NCBI GenBank assembly: GCA_963377175.1
Contig: CAUJNA010003503.1
Coordinates: 427,001-491,000 of the forward strand
Reading direction: 5' to 3'
Length of the DNA: 64,000 nt
From: Effrenium voratum
Taxonomy: Eukaryota > Sar > Dinophyceae > Suessiales > Symbiodiniaceae
The first letter of the stretch is position 1, and each line of letters starts with the position of its first letter. The notes beneath the pieces were generated by a model. It was given only the letters and a program-made list of their open reading frames with translations, had not been told where the DNA came from and made no database searches. The position numbers and the translations under genes are program-made. This document shows positions 37,974 to 48,458 of this stretch, one piece after another.

Positions 37974-40900
37974 TCCATATGTGCCTGGGGCGCCGGGCAT
38001 CGCCGCTCTCAGCGGCCTGGGCCGCCAGGCGTCGCGCCTGCGCCAGCTCCGCCTCCTGCTGCGCCAGGCCTTCGCTTGAACAGACATCTGGGGGGCGGAG
38101 ACACGTCGGGTCGGCTTTTATATCGTGTATATATATATATATAGAAAAAAATATGCATATATATATATATATGTATGTATATTATATATATATATATATT
38201 AGACATTGGGTCTTTATGAGAACCAAAACCTGTTGCTTTTGTTAATACGAACCCTATTCGGCAAACACCTTTGGGTGTCGCTTTTTTGGATCTTTTAGAT
38301 GTTTTTGGGCTCGAGCCTCACGCGGGTGGTCATGCTCGTCAGAAAAGGCGGCGCTTCACTGCCACGCAACACAAGCTGCCTTTCCAACATCTCAATCTGC
38401 ACTCAGCTGCTTTCAGCTCGGCTCTGTCACACAACAGCAATCGACCGCAAGCTGGGCCCGCTAGCCGGACTCAATTTCTGTCTTCTCCTCCCTCAAGGAT
38501 TCGAGCTTCGCCTGCCGCGTATAAGATCTCTCATTGCAAGGGAGATCCAAACGGGCCAAACTGCCAAATTGTTGGGAGGTGTCCTCATGATTGCTCCAAT
38601 GGCATCCACTTGCAACTTTCGGGGCCGAGCATGTTGTACGACTTGGAGACGACACGTCAGTGCCAGATACCTTGACTAGGCAGCTGGACTTTGCAACAGC
38701 CTCATGCCAAGCTCCTGCCGCTTTGACTGAATAATAACACCTACCACCTGGAATCGAAGCCACGAAGCTCCAGTCCAACCCTGGGCTGTGACCTCCAGCT
38801 CGCGGTTCTTGTCCTCTGCATCCTGAGTGCCATCAGGTGTCAGGAGCATGCTGACAAGCTTGGAACCAGGCTTCCTGGCGATTTCGTTGCTTGACAAACA
38901 CACACAAGTCTCGTCATTGTCTGCCGCTCAAGTCAGGGAGGTAGCAAGGAACCAGCGACCTACGCGAAACCCCGCCCTAGTCATACAGGAAACCACCCCG
39001 CATCCGGCAGCGAACCACCCACTTTCATGGGCCCCAGACCCTGGCGGCGCCGCCGCGCAGGAGGCGATCCCGCTCGCCTCGGACGCGCCAAGAGGTCGCA
39101 GAGGTCGGGTGTGATTGGAAGGATTCACCAAAGTCCAAAGACAACAACCAAGGGAGGTCCTAAGGACAACTACCTCAGGCCAAGTCAAAGGAACCAAAAG
39201 GCAGTAAAGAGGGATTTCAGTGGAGGGCGACCCAACCTAGATGAGCTTCCAGGCTCTTGGAAAGAACGAGCCCGTATCTGAAACAACAAATTTGACTCAG
39301 ACAAAAAAGCAGTGGAGACGTGCACCAGAGAAGGAGCATACGTAGCACGGAACTCCAATTAAATCCCTACAGGCAACCAGCAGGGCTCAAAACGATGCAG
39401 CTGTGGCTCGAAAAAGGGTACCCAAAATGGCACCTTGGTAAATGGAACCCAAGACTAAAACCTGCGTAACCATGGCTCTTAAACTTTGAGCCACACCCAC
39501 CTCTTGACAGCACCCTTTCTGCTCGTTGAACTGCACTTCTGTACACCTGAACATTGGCTGCTTGCAGACTGCAAGCCTCGTGCTATCTACAAGGCTGCAG
39601 CTTCGGCTGCTCAACATCCAACCTCTGTACAGTCACATAACTAAAAGCCAGGCACACTCGTAATTCCCCAACTATCAAGTTGATTCGATATCCGGCACTG
39701 CCATGGACCCTGGCAAGCCCCGTGAGACAACTAGAATTCTCGAAGTAGTTTGCGCAAGGTAGTAGGATGTATGCATGTATATGTAGGTGTGCATGTAAGT
39801 AGGTAACGTACTGTCATGTAATGTCATGGCATGTCTTGTAGTTCAAGGTAACTTAACGTAGTATAGTGTAATATAATGCTGAATAAATTGTAATACTGAC
39901 ATAATATGACTTAATATGATACAATATGATATAACGTGATATAATATGATATGATATGATATGATACAACATGGCGTGATGCAGTATAATATGGTGTAAT
40001 GATATAATACACTAAAATATGTAATGTACCGTAATGTAACCGAATCTAATCTAATCTAGTGTAGTGTCATGTATGTATGCATGCATGTATGGTGTGGTGT
40101 GGTGCGGTGTGGTGCGGTGTGGTGCGGTGTGGTGTGGTGTGCTGTGGTGTGCAATGGAATGGTATGGCATGGCATGGTACGGTATGCTACGTACGTATGT
40201 ATGCTTGCATGCATGCAGCTATGTATGTAGGTCTGTCTGTTTGTTCATATGTATGGATGCATGTCTGTATGTAATGTATGTGATGTCTGCAATGCATGTA
40301 TGTATGTATTGTGTGTGTGATGTGTGTGATGTATGTAATGTAATGTGTTGCATGTATGTAGCTGTATGTATTATATGCCATGTATGTAATATAGTAACGC
40401 ATGCATTGTATGTTAAGTAGTGTAATGGAATGTAATGCAATGTAATGCAATGCAATGCAATGTAATGTAATGGAATGCAGTGATTGTATGTATGGTATAT
40501 GCCACATGCTATATGCCATATGCCATATGCTATATGCACAACATGCTACATGCTACATGCTATATGCTGTATGCTATATGCTATATGCTAGGCAATGCTA
40601 TGTTGTGTTGTGTTATTCATGCAGGCAGGCATGCAGGCATGCATATATGTATAGGTGGTTATCTTGCGTTATTTTCCCAAGGAAGTTACCAAATCTACAC
40701 AAAGACAACCGGATGTGTGATCACATCTCGAAGTGCTGCACAGCGCGTCGTGCTTGCGCTTGGCTGGTATGCGTCTAAGATCATGTTGCAGAACAAGCCC
40801 AGAGACCAGACAGTGCGACTTTCCAAAGCTCTTTGGCAACTGCTGAGGGTCAACCGGTGTCAAGAGACGAATGACTTTCCTCAGGGTCCATATTTCGCAT

Positions 40901-42796
40901 ATTTGTGGGTACAGGCGTAAACTCAGTGAAACAAGGATCTAGACAACTGCTGCATGCAGCCGCGCAAGTCCAGCCGCAATCACCTTCCCACGGGGCGAGA
41001 GCGGGGGAGTGAGGGTGCCAGAAACGTCAGGTGCTATCGATGTACTTGTTCAAAGCTTAAGAAAGGTCGCATGACTAGGGCCTTAAGTCAGGACATGATC
41101 CAGAAGTACTGATCCTCTTGGCTTCATGCCGTCAAGCCTTCTTACTTCCTGCTCGTATCTATGTATGCATGTGTGTGTGTGTGTCTTGCCGTGCTTTTGC
41201 AGGTCTGTGTGCATGCAAGCAAATGGCAACTGCAAACATGGGTGCTACGAAGGGTGTCTGGTACTGGTGTCTGTCCGTGCCAGCAGCTTTGGCCCAGCAT
41301 TCAGCTTGCTGCGTGATGGTCGTATGACTAGAGGTACAAACATACTTGCACTTGGGACCCTTTGTTGCACATCATTTAGGTGGGGGTTCACAATGAGTTC
41401 ATAATGTCCAAAAAACCATGTTGCAGGTGGTTCCCAATAACAATAATATTTATAATAGAAGTAATTTAAGTCGATTCCAGCGGTTGAACGGCCCACCATT
41501 GGAGCCGGCCTGCGGCACGCAGATCCTCCCTGGCGCCGCGGCTCTTTGCCTGTGCATCACATCCAAACAGACTGCCTTCCTTCGACTGTTGGTGGGCACG
41601 TTGGTTACCTGATGAAGCTGGTTCAGAAAACTCGGTGGCTCGCAAAGGAGAGTGCCAGCACAGTGTTCCTATCCTACTCGTCTTGTCTGGATTTCCTTCC
41701 ATTTTGTCCCAGGCGCCACTCTGTTTATCAGGCTAGACCTGTGCATTCCACGACCAGCCGCAAAGGTGCAGCAAAATCAGCCCCTGGTCTCCTGGTCCAG
41801 CCTTCTCAGAGTTTGGATCGGAGTTTGGACAACCACCATGACCGAGCTCCCCCCCCCCCGCCCCTTTCGGGGCTTTTTTGGCCCACCGTTGGGCATTCCA
41901 AGCCCCCAACAAAGCCGCGCCTCGCTTCAGCACGTCACCAAGGCGCTGCAAGGCGCGCAGTTTGTCCAGGCCTACCGAAGCACCCCGCAAACGCGTCAAT
42001 CGGTGACTGGCTGCGCTGAGGTGAAGCAGCGAAGCCATCAAAGGGTCCAAGAGTGAGACCGATCAGCTGGCACTCATGTCCACATCGAATGTCAAGGTTC
42101 AAAGAAAGCCAAACCAGGAACAAGCAAACAAACAAAAAGCAAACAAAGGAAACAAAAACAAACTCGTTAGAGAAGTGCCAACTTGTCTCTCTGTTGTTCT
42201 CCAAGGATACTATAGCAAGCACATTGATATATGCGCCCACACCTTCAACAAAAAGCTTTTGGCTGGTGCAAAGCAAATGCCTAGTCGCAATACTGCTTCT
42301 CGGCACGTGAGGCACAGCTTGGGGTTGGGGGTGTTCTATGCTATCCTGTGGTGGCCTACCATCACTTCCCTCTAGTGCGCAAAATGAGTTTCATCACGAG
42401 TTCTCTGTTCTGTGCACGCCGCTTCCATAGACGCCAGTCGTTTGCTTTAGTTTTCTGCACATTTGTATCATTTTGTGCGGAGATGTGCCGCGCGCATCCG
42501 CCCCAGAACCAAGTGTGGGCTGCGATGGCTATGCTGGGAAGCGGCTAAAGCACTCTCATTTGGAGTGCCATGGCCTCGACAGAAGTGATGCTGCTCTATT
42601 TGTGTGTGTGTGTCTGTTTGTTTGAGGGCACGCCTCTTTCGTGGCTGTTTGGGAAAATAGGAGAAAAAGAAGAAGAAAAAACGACTCCATTTTGGGGCGT
42701 CCCCGGATAAAAAGAAGACACACCCCTTCAGACATTGCCGGTGCCTGTCAGCTTCCGCTCCAGGCGCTCCGGCTTCCGGTTTTGCTCTGCAAGCTG
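25856..42796 (-). CDS. Large coiled-coil protein gene made of many short exons
   Basis: No named family recognised. Short minus-strand exons rich in Glu, Leu, Ala, Arg and Gln recur over 17 kb. Resolved examples: 42746-42796 approx. (QNRKPERLERKL), 41517-41549 (AKSRGAREDLR), 38793-38822 (DAEDKNRELE), ~38468-38511 (AKLESLREEKTEI), 37065-37127 (EARLEKQQQSVAAAE), 36113-36145 (VQRCEKEAKSL), 35471-35500 (ARQLRLALAD), 34448-34489 (VLRDAQEAASQRVK), 32235-32287, 32075-32104 (VEGEIASLRK), 30794-30850, 30246-30278, 29527-29571 (VEKAEERVARHSELE), 28874-28915. The 3' end is firm: 26361-26423 (LALRLQQLLAEREEAG), 26046-26143 (VERQRLSDHIISLE), 25856-25997 (QISFLEKGFMDLVPKR), phases 0, 0 and 2, stop at 25856. 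Most internal exons are whole codons with AG acceptors and GC donors. Whether all belong to one transcript is inferred from shared strand and style. Confidence 0.6.
27008..27487. repeat. Long pyrimidine tract (TTTC/CTTC)n
   Basis: About 480 bases almost free of purines on the plus strand, including CCTTCCTT and CTTTCTTT runs. Phe/Ser/Leu-rich open frames over it are artefacts. It sits in an intron of the coiled-coil gene and has triplex potential. Confidence 0.9.
33145..33220. repeat. (TA)n microsatellite with ATGT interruptions
   Basis: Two TA runs joined by ACGTATATGTATTTG-like spacer. Intronic. Confidence 0.9.
33830..34155. repeat. Four-copy degenerate tandem repeat with GTGCTAGCAC palindrome
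   Basis: Units start at about 33835, 33920, 34011 and 34115 (spacing ~85-104). Each has GTGCTAGCAC or a decayed form, then ACATCCTGGATTGCCCT, and most are followed by CCATCTTCA-type sequence. Inverted pieces (GATTGAAGATT and AATCTTCAATC) allow hairpins. It is AT-richer than its surroundings and lacks exon signals. Confidence 0.75.
34291..34351. repeat. (TA)n microsatellite
   Basis: ATATGTATAC followed by an uninterrupted TA run. Intronic. Confidence 0.85.
34741..34790. repeat. 13-bp tandem repeat AGCTTCCAGCATG
   Basis: About three and a half nearly perfect copies; too short to be an element. Confidence 0.85.
35283..35397. mobile_element. Foldback element with 34-bp arms
   Basis: Arms 35283-35316 and 35364-35397 are inverted repeats matching at about 29 of 34 positions (outer GCTTGCTGGTGCTC perfect), around a 47-base loop that itself holds AGGGAATCCCT. 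It looks like a single non-autonomous hairpin element in an intron. Confidence 0.65.
36508..36559 (+). mobile_element. Short foldback element, copy 2 (ATGGCCCTGG family)
   Basis: Perfect arms AAATAGATGGCCCTGGT and ACCAGGGCCATCTATTT around an 18-base loop, orientation opposite to the copy at 1703-1757. Present inside the coiled-coil gene, so the two copies are 35 kb apart in different genes. Confidence 0.7.
36737..36842 (+). mobile_element. MITE-like element, family 1, copy E
   Basis: A 106-bp unit, GGCTGTGGGTC to ATGACCCATACCC, flanked by ATTT (36733-36736, 36843-36846). The core matches copies A-C (CCTGCGGTCCCCTGG). It lies in an intron of the coiled-coil gene. Confidence 0.83.
37896..37969. 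repeat. (CA)n microsatellite, ~37 units
   Basis: Uninterrupted CA run just 3' (in gene direction) of the exon at ~37996-38075. His/Thr and Val/Cys frames here are artefacts. Confidence 0.95.
38122..38201. repeat. (TA)n microsatellite cluster
   Basis: Three TA runs separated by AGAAAAAAATATGC and GTATGTATATT. Intronic. Confidence 0.9.
39400..39497 (+). mobile_element. MITE-like element, family 1, copy F
   Basis: A 98-bp unit with ends GCTGTGGCTCGAAAA and TTTGAGCCACACCC. It belongs to the second subfamily (GGCTC/GAGCC ends, CTGCGTAACC core) together with copies D and G. Confidence 0.8.
39756..40650. repeat. Degenerate ATGT/ATGC tetranucleotide-like tract
   Basis: Nearly 900 bases built from TGTATG, TAATATGA, GTGGTGCGGT, TGTAATGCAA and CATGCTATATGC words that grade into one another. 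Met/Tyr/Cys-rich frames on both strands are by-products. No exon signal. Confidence 0.85.
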
Positions 42797-43464
42797 TTCC
42801 GTGGGCGACAGAACCCAGGTGTCCTGCGGGCCCATGACTTGGTTCGAAAACCCATGACACCTAAACCATCCCCTATGACTTTCTTTAAGGGAATCCCAAA
42901 CGGTTCATTCCCAAACCCGGGGCATATGATTGACCCGGCCTCGCACGCTGGTTTCGATCTGGGAAGGAGGGGATATGGGATAGCTCCATGATAGATCTGA
43001 AAGCTGGTTGCAATCCCCTTTTCAGATTGCCTCCGCACGTCTCGGAAAATCCGCCATTCATCATAAGCAGAAAACAAACTACCATGATGTTGCCTGCTCT
43101 CAAAGATTCCGACATGGAGGAACATCATGATGCACCGCTTTGTACAGTTTGCTCGTGTGCTTGGTAGATCCTTGGCGTGTTTGGTTTGGGATGAATGTGC
43201 CATCTGCAAGCAAGGCACTTCCCTGCAGCGGCGGCCCTTGATATAAATGGTCGCAGTCGGTGTCGGCCTTGCTCCATCCAGATTCGGCAGCACTGTGTGA
43301 GGCGTGCTCGCCGGGATGAAGTAAGTCGCGTTCTCCACGTGCGTGTTCAGATACCTCGGCTTAACCGCACCGAACAAGACAAGTGAGCAAGGCCTCGGCA
43401 CACATCCACTATAATCCACTACAAAAACCAACGTTTCCTTGTGAAGGTGCATAACTGGCCTCAT
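42748..43464 (-). CDS. Unassigned 238-codon minus-strand frame, possibly containing an exon
   Basis: The longest non-repeat open frame in the window. Its part near 43190-43360 (KPRYLNTHVENATYFIPAS, then NLDGARPTPTATIYIKGRR) has protein-like codon composition, followed by CLQ and a possible donor. The rest looks like intron read-through. No family recognised. It overlaps the coiled-coil exon at 42746-42796 in another frame, so only a central portion can be real. Confidence 0.35.
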   Translation of the reverse strand: MRPVMHLHKETLVFVVDYSGCVPRPCSLVLFGAVKPRYLNTHVENATYFIPASTPHTVLPNLDGARPTPTATIYIKGRRCREVPCLQMAHSSQTKHAKDLPSTRANCTKRCIMMFLHVGIFESRQHHGSLFSAYDEWRIFRDVRRQSEKGIATSFQIYHGAIPYPLLPRSKPACEAGSIICPGFGNEPFGIPLKKVIGDGLGVMGFRTKSWARRTPGFCRPRNSLQSKTGSRSAWSGS

Positions 43465-44399
43465 TGTTTTACCATGATCAAAGTCACCCCCTAAGTGGTG
43501 GGTTCAAGGGAAACAACCCGGTTTCTGGCTTTGATAACCCCCAAAATAACGACCCCAGCATCACCCTCAAGGAAACTCACAGAGCGCCAACTCGCGCGAC
43601 CAATTTCGGCCGTATCGAGCTGCTTCACCGTCAGTTCGCCGGGCCTTCTTTCCAGTGAAGTAAGCTCGGGATCCTGCCGGTGCGAGCATGGGATCCTCAA
43701 GCTTGAGCCACGGAGAAACAGGCTGTGGACTCTGCAACCAGCCGAACGAGTGTGTTCGAAGCTGGGTAGAGTCCATACCACGCATACACGCGTCCAAATG
43801 TGGGATAGCTGTAGTTAATGGCTTTGTTTCGTTGTGAGCGCAGAGAGACCAAGCGATGAGTCAAGCTGCAGCAAATTCTGGGCCAAATGATGAGGGCTGA
43901 AAAGTGTCTCATTCAACTCCATTAATTCGATGTGTTCGACTTATGACAATCCGCAAGCAAATCAAGCAATTTGCAGTCGTGGCAAAATTGAACAACTAGG
44001 CACCGAGGCCAGGCACTGCTACATGGCAACAAGCATGATGTTGGCAGGGCGCAAATGGGTGATTCCTAAACTGTAGAAACTCTACCCATAGCTGGTTGAT
44101 CTTTGGCTCCTTTAGACAATGCTAAAGCCGTGTCTTGGGAGGCATCCAAGTGTTACATCAGGGGTAAGACCTCATTTGCAGATTTGGCCAGTCGGAGTCC
44201 TTTGTTCTGTTCACCGCGAAGTGTTCCTGGCAAAATGGCTCTTCACGGAAATTGAGTCAACGTCATGAACATCACTGTCCATAGCTGCAGTTTGAGGCAA
44301 AACTATCGCTACCCTACCCTTTGCCTCTCATCCTCATTCAACCACGGAAATGGCAGGGCTTCAATAGCAAAAATGCTAGCTCGAATATCAATATTCGCA

Positions 44400-44570
44400 C
44401 CACGGGTTGCCACAGTCACGGCCAGTCTTCGCCACTCTCAGAGCGCTGGCCTTGTCAGGGTCATTCTCATGCTCGACCCGCCAAATTCTGTGCACGTACT
44501 TCCCCGCCAGGCAGTGGCTGAAGAAGGTGTTGCGGTGGTTGTGAATGAACGTCTCTTCCGGATCCTGGCT
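44400..44570 (-). CDS. Unassigned exon-like frame (TFIHNHRNTFFSHC...)
   Basis: Minus-strand stretch following CCATTGCAG with protein-like composition: TFIHNHRNTFFSHC, AGKYVHRIWRVEHENDPDK. No known family recalled; neighbouring exons were not connected. Confidence 0.4.
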
Positions 44571-45167
44571 GCAATGGCGCGGGGGCACTTGCGCAGTGGC
44601 GTGCCTCTTCTCAAACCGGAGTCTACCCACCACTGCCTGTTCCAAAGACTGCCTTCCTAACAGCCGCCTTGGTGCGCACGAGTGGGACAGAGAGCCCGGA
44701 CAAGCGCGCAAGCCTCGAAGAAGTGGATCCTCATCTCGATCCCGGTGCCTTCGAAGAGGTGAAGCCGCGTCATCACGCCTCACAGCTGCCGAAGTGGGGT
44801 AAACAGTACCAAAGCACATCCAGATATCTATGGCTAAATATTTACATGCACATATGTACATACACGCGTTGTATATATAATTTATGTATGCTTTGATGTA
44901 TGCTTTTATGTATACAAATGTGTGAATGTATATATGTATGTGTATATATATATATGCCCCCCCCCCCCCGACCCCCCTTCCAGGACCCACGCTCTTGCAA
45001 TATATATGCTCACACCCCACCCGTGATCCACTTTTCCTCCTTTGCACACCTTCCATGTTTGCAAATCTACTCAAACGCTGCACATCTGCTCATTGCCATC
45101 TTCTACCTTTTCGAATCTGCTCAAATACTGTCCCTTAGCGATCCAAGTGCTTGTGAAACAAAAATAT

Positions 45168-45432
45168 GTATACATGTGTGTGTGTGTGTGTGTCTGTGTG
45201 TCTGTGTGTCTGTGTGTCTGTGTGTCTGTGTGTGTGTGTGCGAGTGCGTGTGCGTGTGCGTGGGCGTGCGCGTGCGCGTGTTCGTGTGCGTGTTCGTGTG
45301 CGTGTGCGTGTGCGTGTGCCTGTGCCTGTGCGTGTGCGGGCGCGCGTGCGTATGCGTGTGCGGGCGCGCGCGCATGCGTGTGCGTGTGCGTGCGCGTGTG
45401 CGTGTGCGTGTGCGTGTGCGTGCGCGTGCGAC
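45168..45432. repeat. (GT)n/(GTGTCT)n/(GTGCGT)n tract
   Basis: Grades from GTGTGTCT to GTGCGT units. Long Thr/His and Val/Arg/Cys frames here are repeat artefacts. Confidence 0.95.
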
Positions 45433-46149
45433 GATAATCAGTGATGGCGTGTCTGCGTCTGTGATCTTTCGGCGTCTTGATGTCGATGTCGTCACGAGGA
45501 ATGCGTATCCGTATCAATGTCGTAGCGTAAAGCGTCGCGTCGCAGCATAATGCGTCGCGCATGTCGTGATCGTGTCTCGTTTTGCGTGTCGTATGCGTAA
45601 TAACGTGTCGCGTGTCAGTAATGCCTGCGCGGCGTGTCGTTAATGCGTGTCGTGTCGTCTCTTTCGTAGCGTCGCGGCGATGCCTGCGGCGATAATGCGT
45701 GTGGCGTGCGTGTGTGCGTGTCGTCTTGGCGTCTGTAATAGCGATGTCGCGATATCGCATCTGGCAATGTCTCCCGTGTGTCGTTATCACGTCACGCATG
45801 TCTGCGTCTGGCGATAATAAATATAATGTCCACGATAATATCGTTATCGTCTGGCGATATGCGTGTCTGTTAATGCGCATTAATGCGTGTCGCGATATCG
45901 CTGATGATGTCTCGTGTCATTGTCGCGATAATAATAATGTGCGCGTGTCGCGATGTCGTGGAGAGTATCGTGTAGGTGCGTGTGTGTGTGTGTGTGTCGT
46001 TTATTATGTGTGTGTGTGTATGCGTCGTGATGTGTGTATGTGTGAATGCGTGTGAGTGCGTGTAGGTGCGTGTGCGTGTCGCGTGTATGCGTGCTCGCGC
46101 TGCCCAATATCCGTAATGCGTGTGTGCGTGTATGCGTGTGTGTGTGTGT

Positions 46150-46180
<31 letters not shown>

Positions 46181-46500
46181 CGTCGTCGTCGTGTGTGCGC
46201 TGCGTCGTGAGATATCTTATTAATGCGTCGCGTCGTCGCGTCTGCGTGTGTGTGGAGTAATGTGGCGTGGTGTCGTGTCGTGTGCGTATGGTAATGCGTG
46301 TCGCATTATGCGTGTCGTGTGCGTGTTAATGCGTGTCGTGTCGCGTATGCATTATCGCGTCGCGTGTCGCGGGGAGAGAGCGCGCGTATGTAGCGATAAT
46401 CGCGTTAATGCGATATGCGTAATAAGTATGCGCGATAATGAAGTAATGCGCGATAATGAGTAATGCGTATGCGTATCGCGTATGCGTCAAAACATACAAC
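45433..46500. repeat. CG/TG-rich cryptic repeat (GCGTGTCG words)
   Basis: About 1 kb of irregular GCGTGTCG, GCGTCGTG, GCGATAAT and TGTGTG words, extremely CpG-rich compared with flanks. It looks like decayed expansion of the adjacent GTGCGT array. No exon motif found. Confidence 0.8.
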
Positions 46501-46975
46501 ATGAAATTGCCTCCCCGTCCGCCGCGATCATCGAAAGTCCGAACTTCCAGACATCGCGCCTGCAGCGTCACCGCGATGACCCCCACCGCCTGCGTCGCCG
46601 TCCTGGCGTCTGCCAGCGATGTAGCGTCTGTATCTGGCATCCGGCGCATTAATAACGCGGCATCTTGGCGGTAATGCCCAGCATCTGGCGATGTCTTGGC
46701 GAAATCGCAGCGATATCTGTATCTGCTTGATCTGCCCAACATCTGTGGCGTCTGACATCTTGTAGCGATGCGCGTCGTCATCTTAGCGCTCTGGCGTAAT
46801 CTGTAGCGATGCGCTGTCGATCTTGGCGATCTGTATCTGCTTATCTGCTATCTGCTTACGTCGTCCTGTCTGCTTGTCTGCCAATCTGCATGCCTGCAAT
46901 CTGCTTAATCTGCTTAATCTGCCCAATCTGGCAATCTTTAGCGTCGCGTCGCAGTGCGAGAATGCGCGGATGCCA

Positions 46976-47068
46976 GTGCGGTGCGGGTGCGGGTGCGGGT
47001 GCGGGTGCGGGTGCGGGTGCGGGTGCGGGTGCGGGTGCGGGTGCGGGTGCGGGTGCGGGTGCGGGTGC

Positions 47069-47105
<37 letters not shown>

Positions 47106-47463
47106 GTGTGGTGCGTGTGTGCGCGTGTGCGTGCGCGTGTGCGTGCGCGTGCACGTGTGGTGTGCGTGTGCGTGTGCGTGTGTGGGGGTGGGTGGGGGTG
47201 GGTGGGGGTGGGTGGGGATGGGTGGGGGTGGGTGGGGGTGGGTGGGGGTGGGTGGGGGTGGGTGGGTGTGGGTGGGTGTGGGTGGGTGTGGGTGGGTGTG
47301 GGTGGGTGTGGGTGGGTGTGGGTGGGTGTGGGTGGGTGTGGGTGGGTGTGGGTGGGTGTGGGTGGGTGTGGGTGGGTGTGGGTGGGTGTGGGTGGGTGTG
47401 GGTGGGTGTGGGTGGGTGTGGGTGGGTGTGGGTGGGTGTGGGTGGGTGTGGGTGGGTGTGGGT
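46976..47463. repeat. Composite satellite: (GTGCGG)n, (GT)n, (GTGGGTGGG)n
   Basis: (GTGCGG) from 46978 to ~47070, then GT repeats, then GGTGGG/GTGTGGGTGG units to 47462. The G-rich strand could fold guanine quadruplexes along most of its length. The 310-codon minus frame over it (Pro/His/Thr) is an artefact. Confidence 0.95.
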
Positions 47464-47712
47464 ATGAGGACGGCCTCCTACAGCGGCGTTTTCGTGCAGC
47501 CACCAGAGTTCCATGCGCTTGAAAATGTGTCTTCGCGCCTCCCTGGCCTTTCGCGGTGCAAAACTCTCCTCAACTAGACTGCCCTGATCAGTCTCTAAAC
47601 CTTGAACAACCAGGCCGCCTGTCTTGTGCAAGGGTCCGGTTTGCGTTTTTGCTCCCATTTGACGGCTTCCGGGCGCTCCCCAAATCCTCAGCTCGAATCC
47701 CGCTGGTGCCAA

Positions 47713-47803
47713 CATATATATATATATATATGCCTATTTTGTTGCATATATTGACACATTATATTAACATATATATATATAATACATATATATATATATA
47801 CAC
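47713..47803. repeat. (TA)n microsatellite cluster
   Basis: Three TA runs with short spacers; no other content. Confidence 0.9.
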
Positions 47804-48458
47804 TGAAGAGTCAGCTGAGCAAAGAGGCACAAAGTCGAAAATTGGTGCCTGGCACAACGTCCACCTCCACGGATTCGTTCTCAAAGAGAGACAAGGCCCA
47901 GCTGTCCAGCGACATCCAGGCACCTTGCCAAGCTCAAACTTAACTAAGATGAACAGCTCACTTGGAGAGGTAAGCCTTACACAGGAATGTTCCGACAGGC
48001 AACTGCCCATCTGAGCCACCTGTGAAGATTGAACAAGTTTGAGATGCTTAAAGTCCGACTGCACAACAGGGTGAGAACCCCCACAAAAGGATCCTGCAAA
48101 GTAGAAACATGCGCACCTGCCTGCGGGCGAGGGGTTGGGGTCGGTGAGGGTTGTGTGTCTGTGTGTGTGTGTGCGGTGCCTATCTCTCTGTGTGTTTGCG
48201 TGTTTGGGCGCGGGCGGGCGCCTCCGAATTGATGAGCATGTCTAACACTTCTTTGTCCCCGCTGCAGCAAGTTGTGATCGGGTCTTAGCATATCTCATCT
48301 CACCCAAGTGAGTTTGAGTCTCTTGGCACATGCATGGCAATATACATCTCACACACGCACACATCCCCTTCCCGAGCTAATGGTGTTGTAGAGCGCCAAG
48401 TTGGCGTCTCACCACTCTGCCAAGATCAAAATGAAATAAGGGGCCTATCTGAGCATAC

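Noticed and set aside
40064..40920. Cys/Met/Tyr-rich frames on both strands
   Set aside because: Translation of the degenerate ATGT/ATGC tract.
45071..45880. 269-codon minus-strand Thr/His/Ala frame and its plus-strand Val/Cys counterparts
   Set aside because: Simple-repeat translation with no family motif.
46783..47715. 310-codon minus-strand frame rich in Pro, His and Thr
   Set aside because: Produced by the GTGCGG/GT/GTGGG satellite; all six frames are open there.
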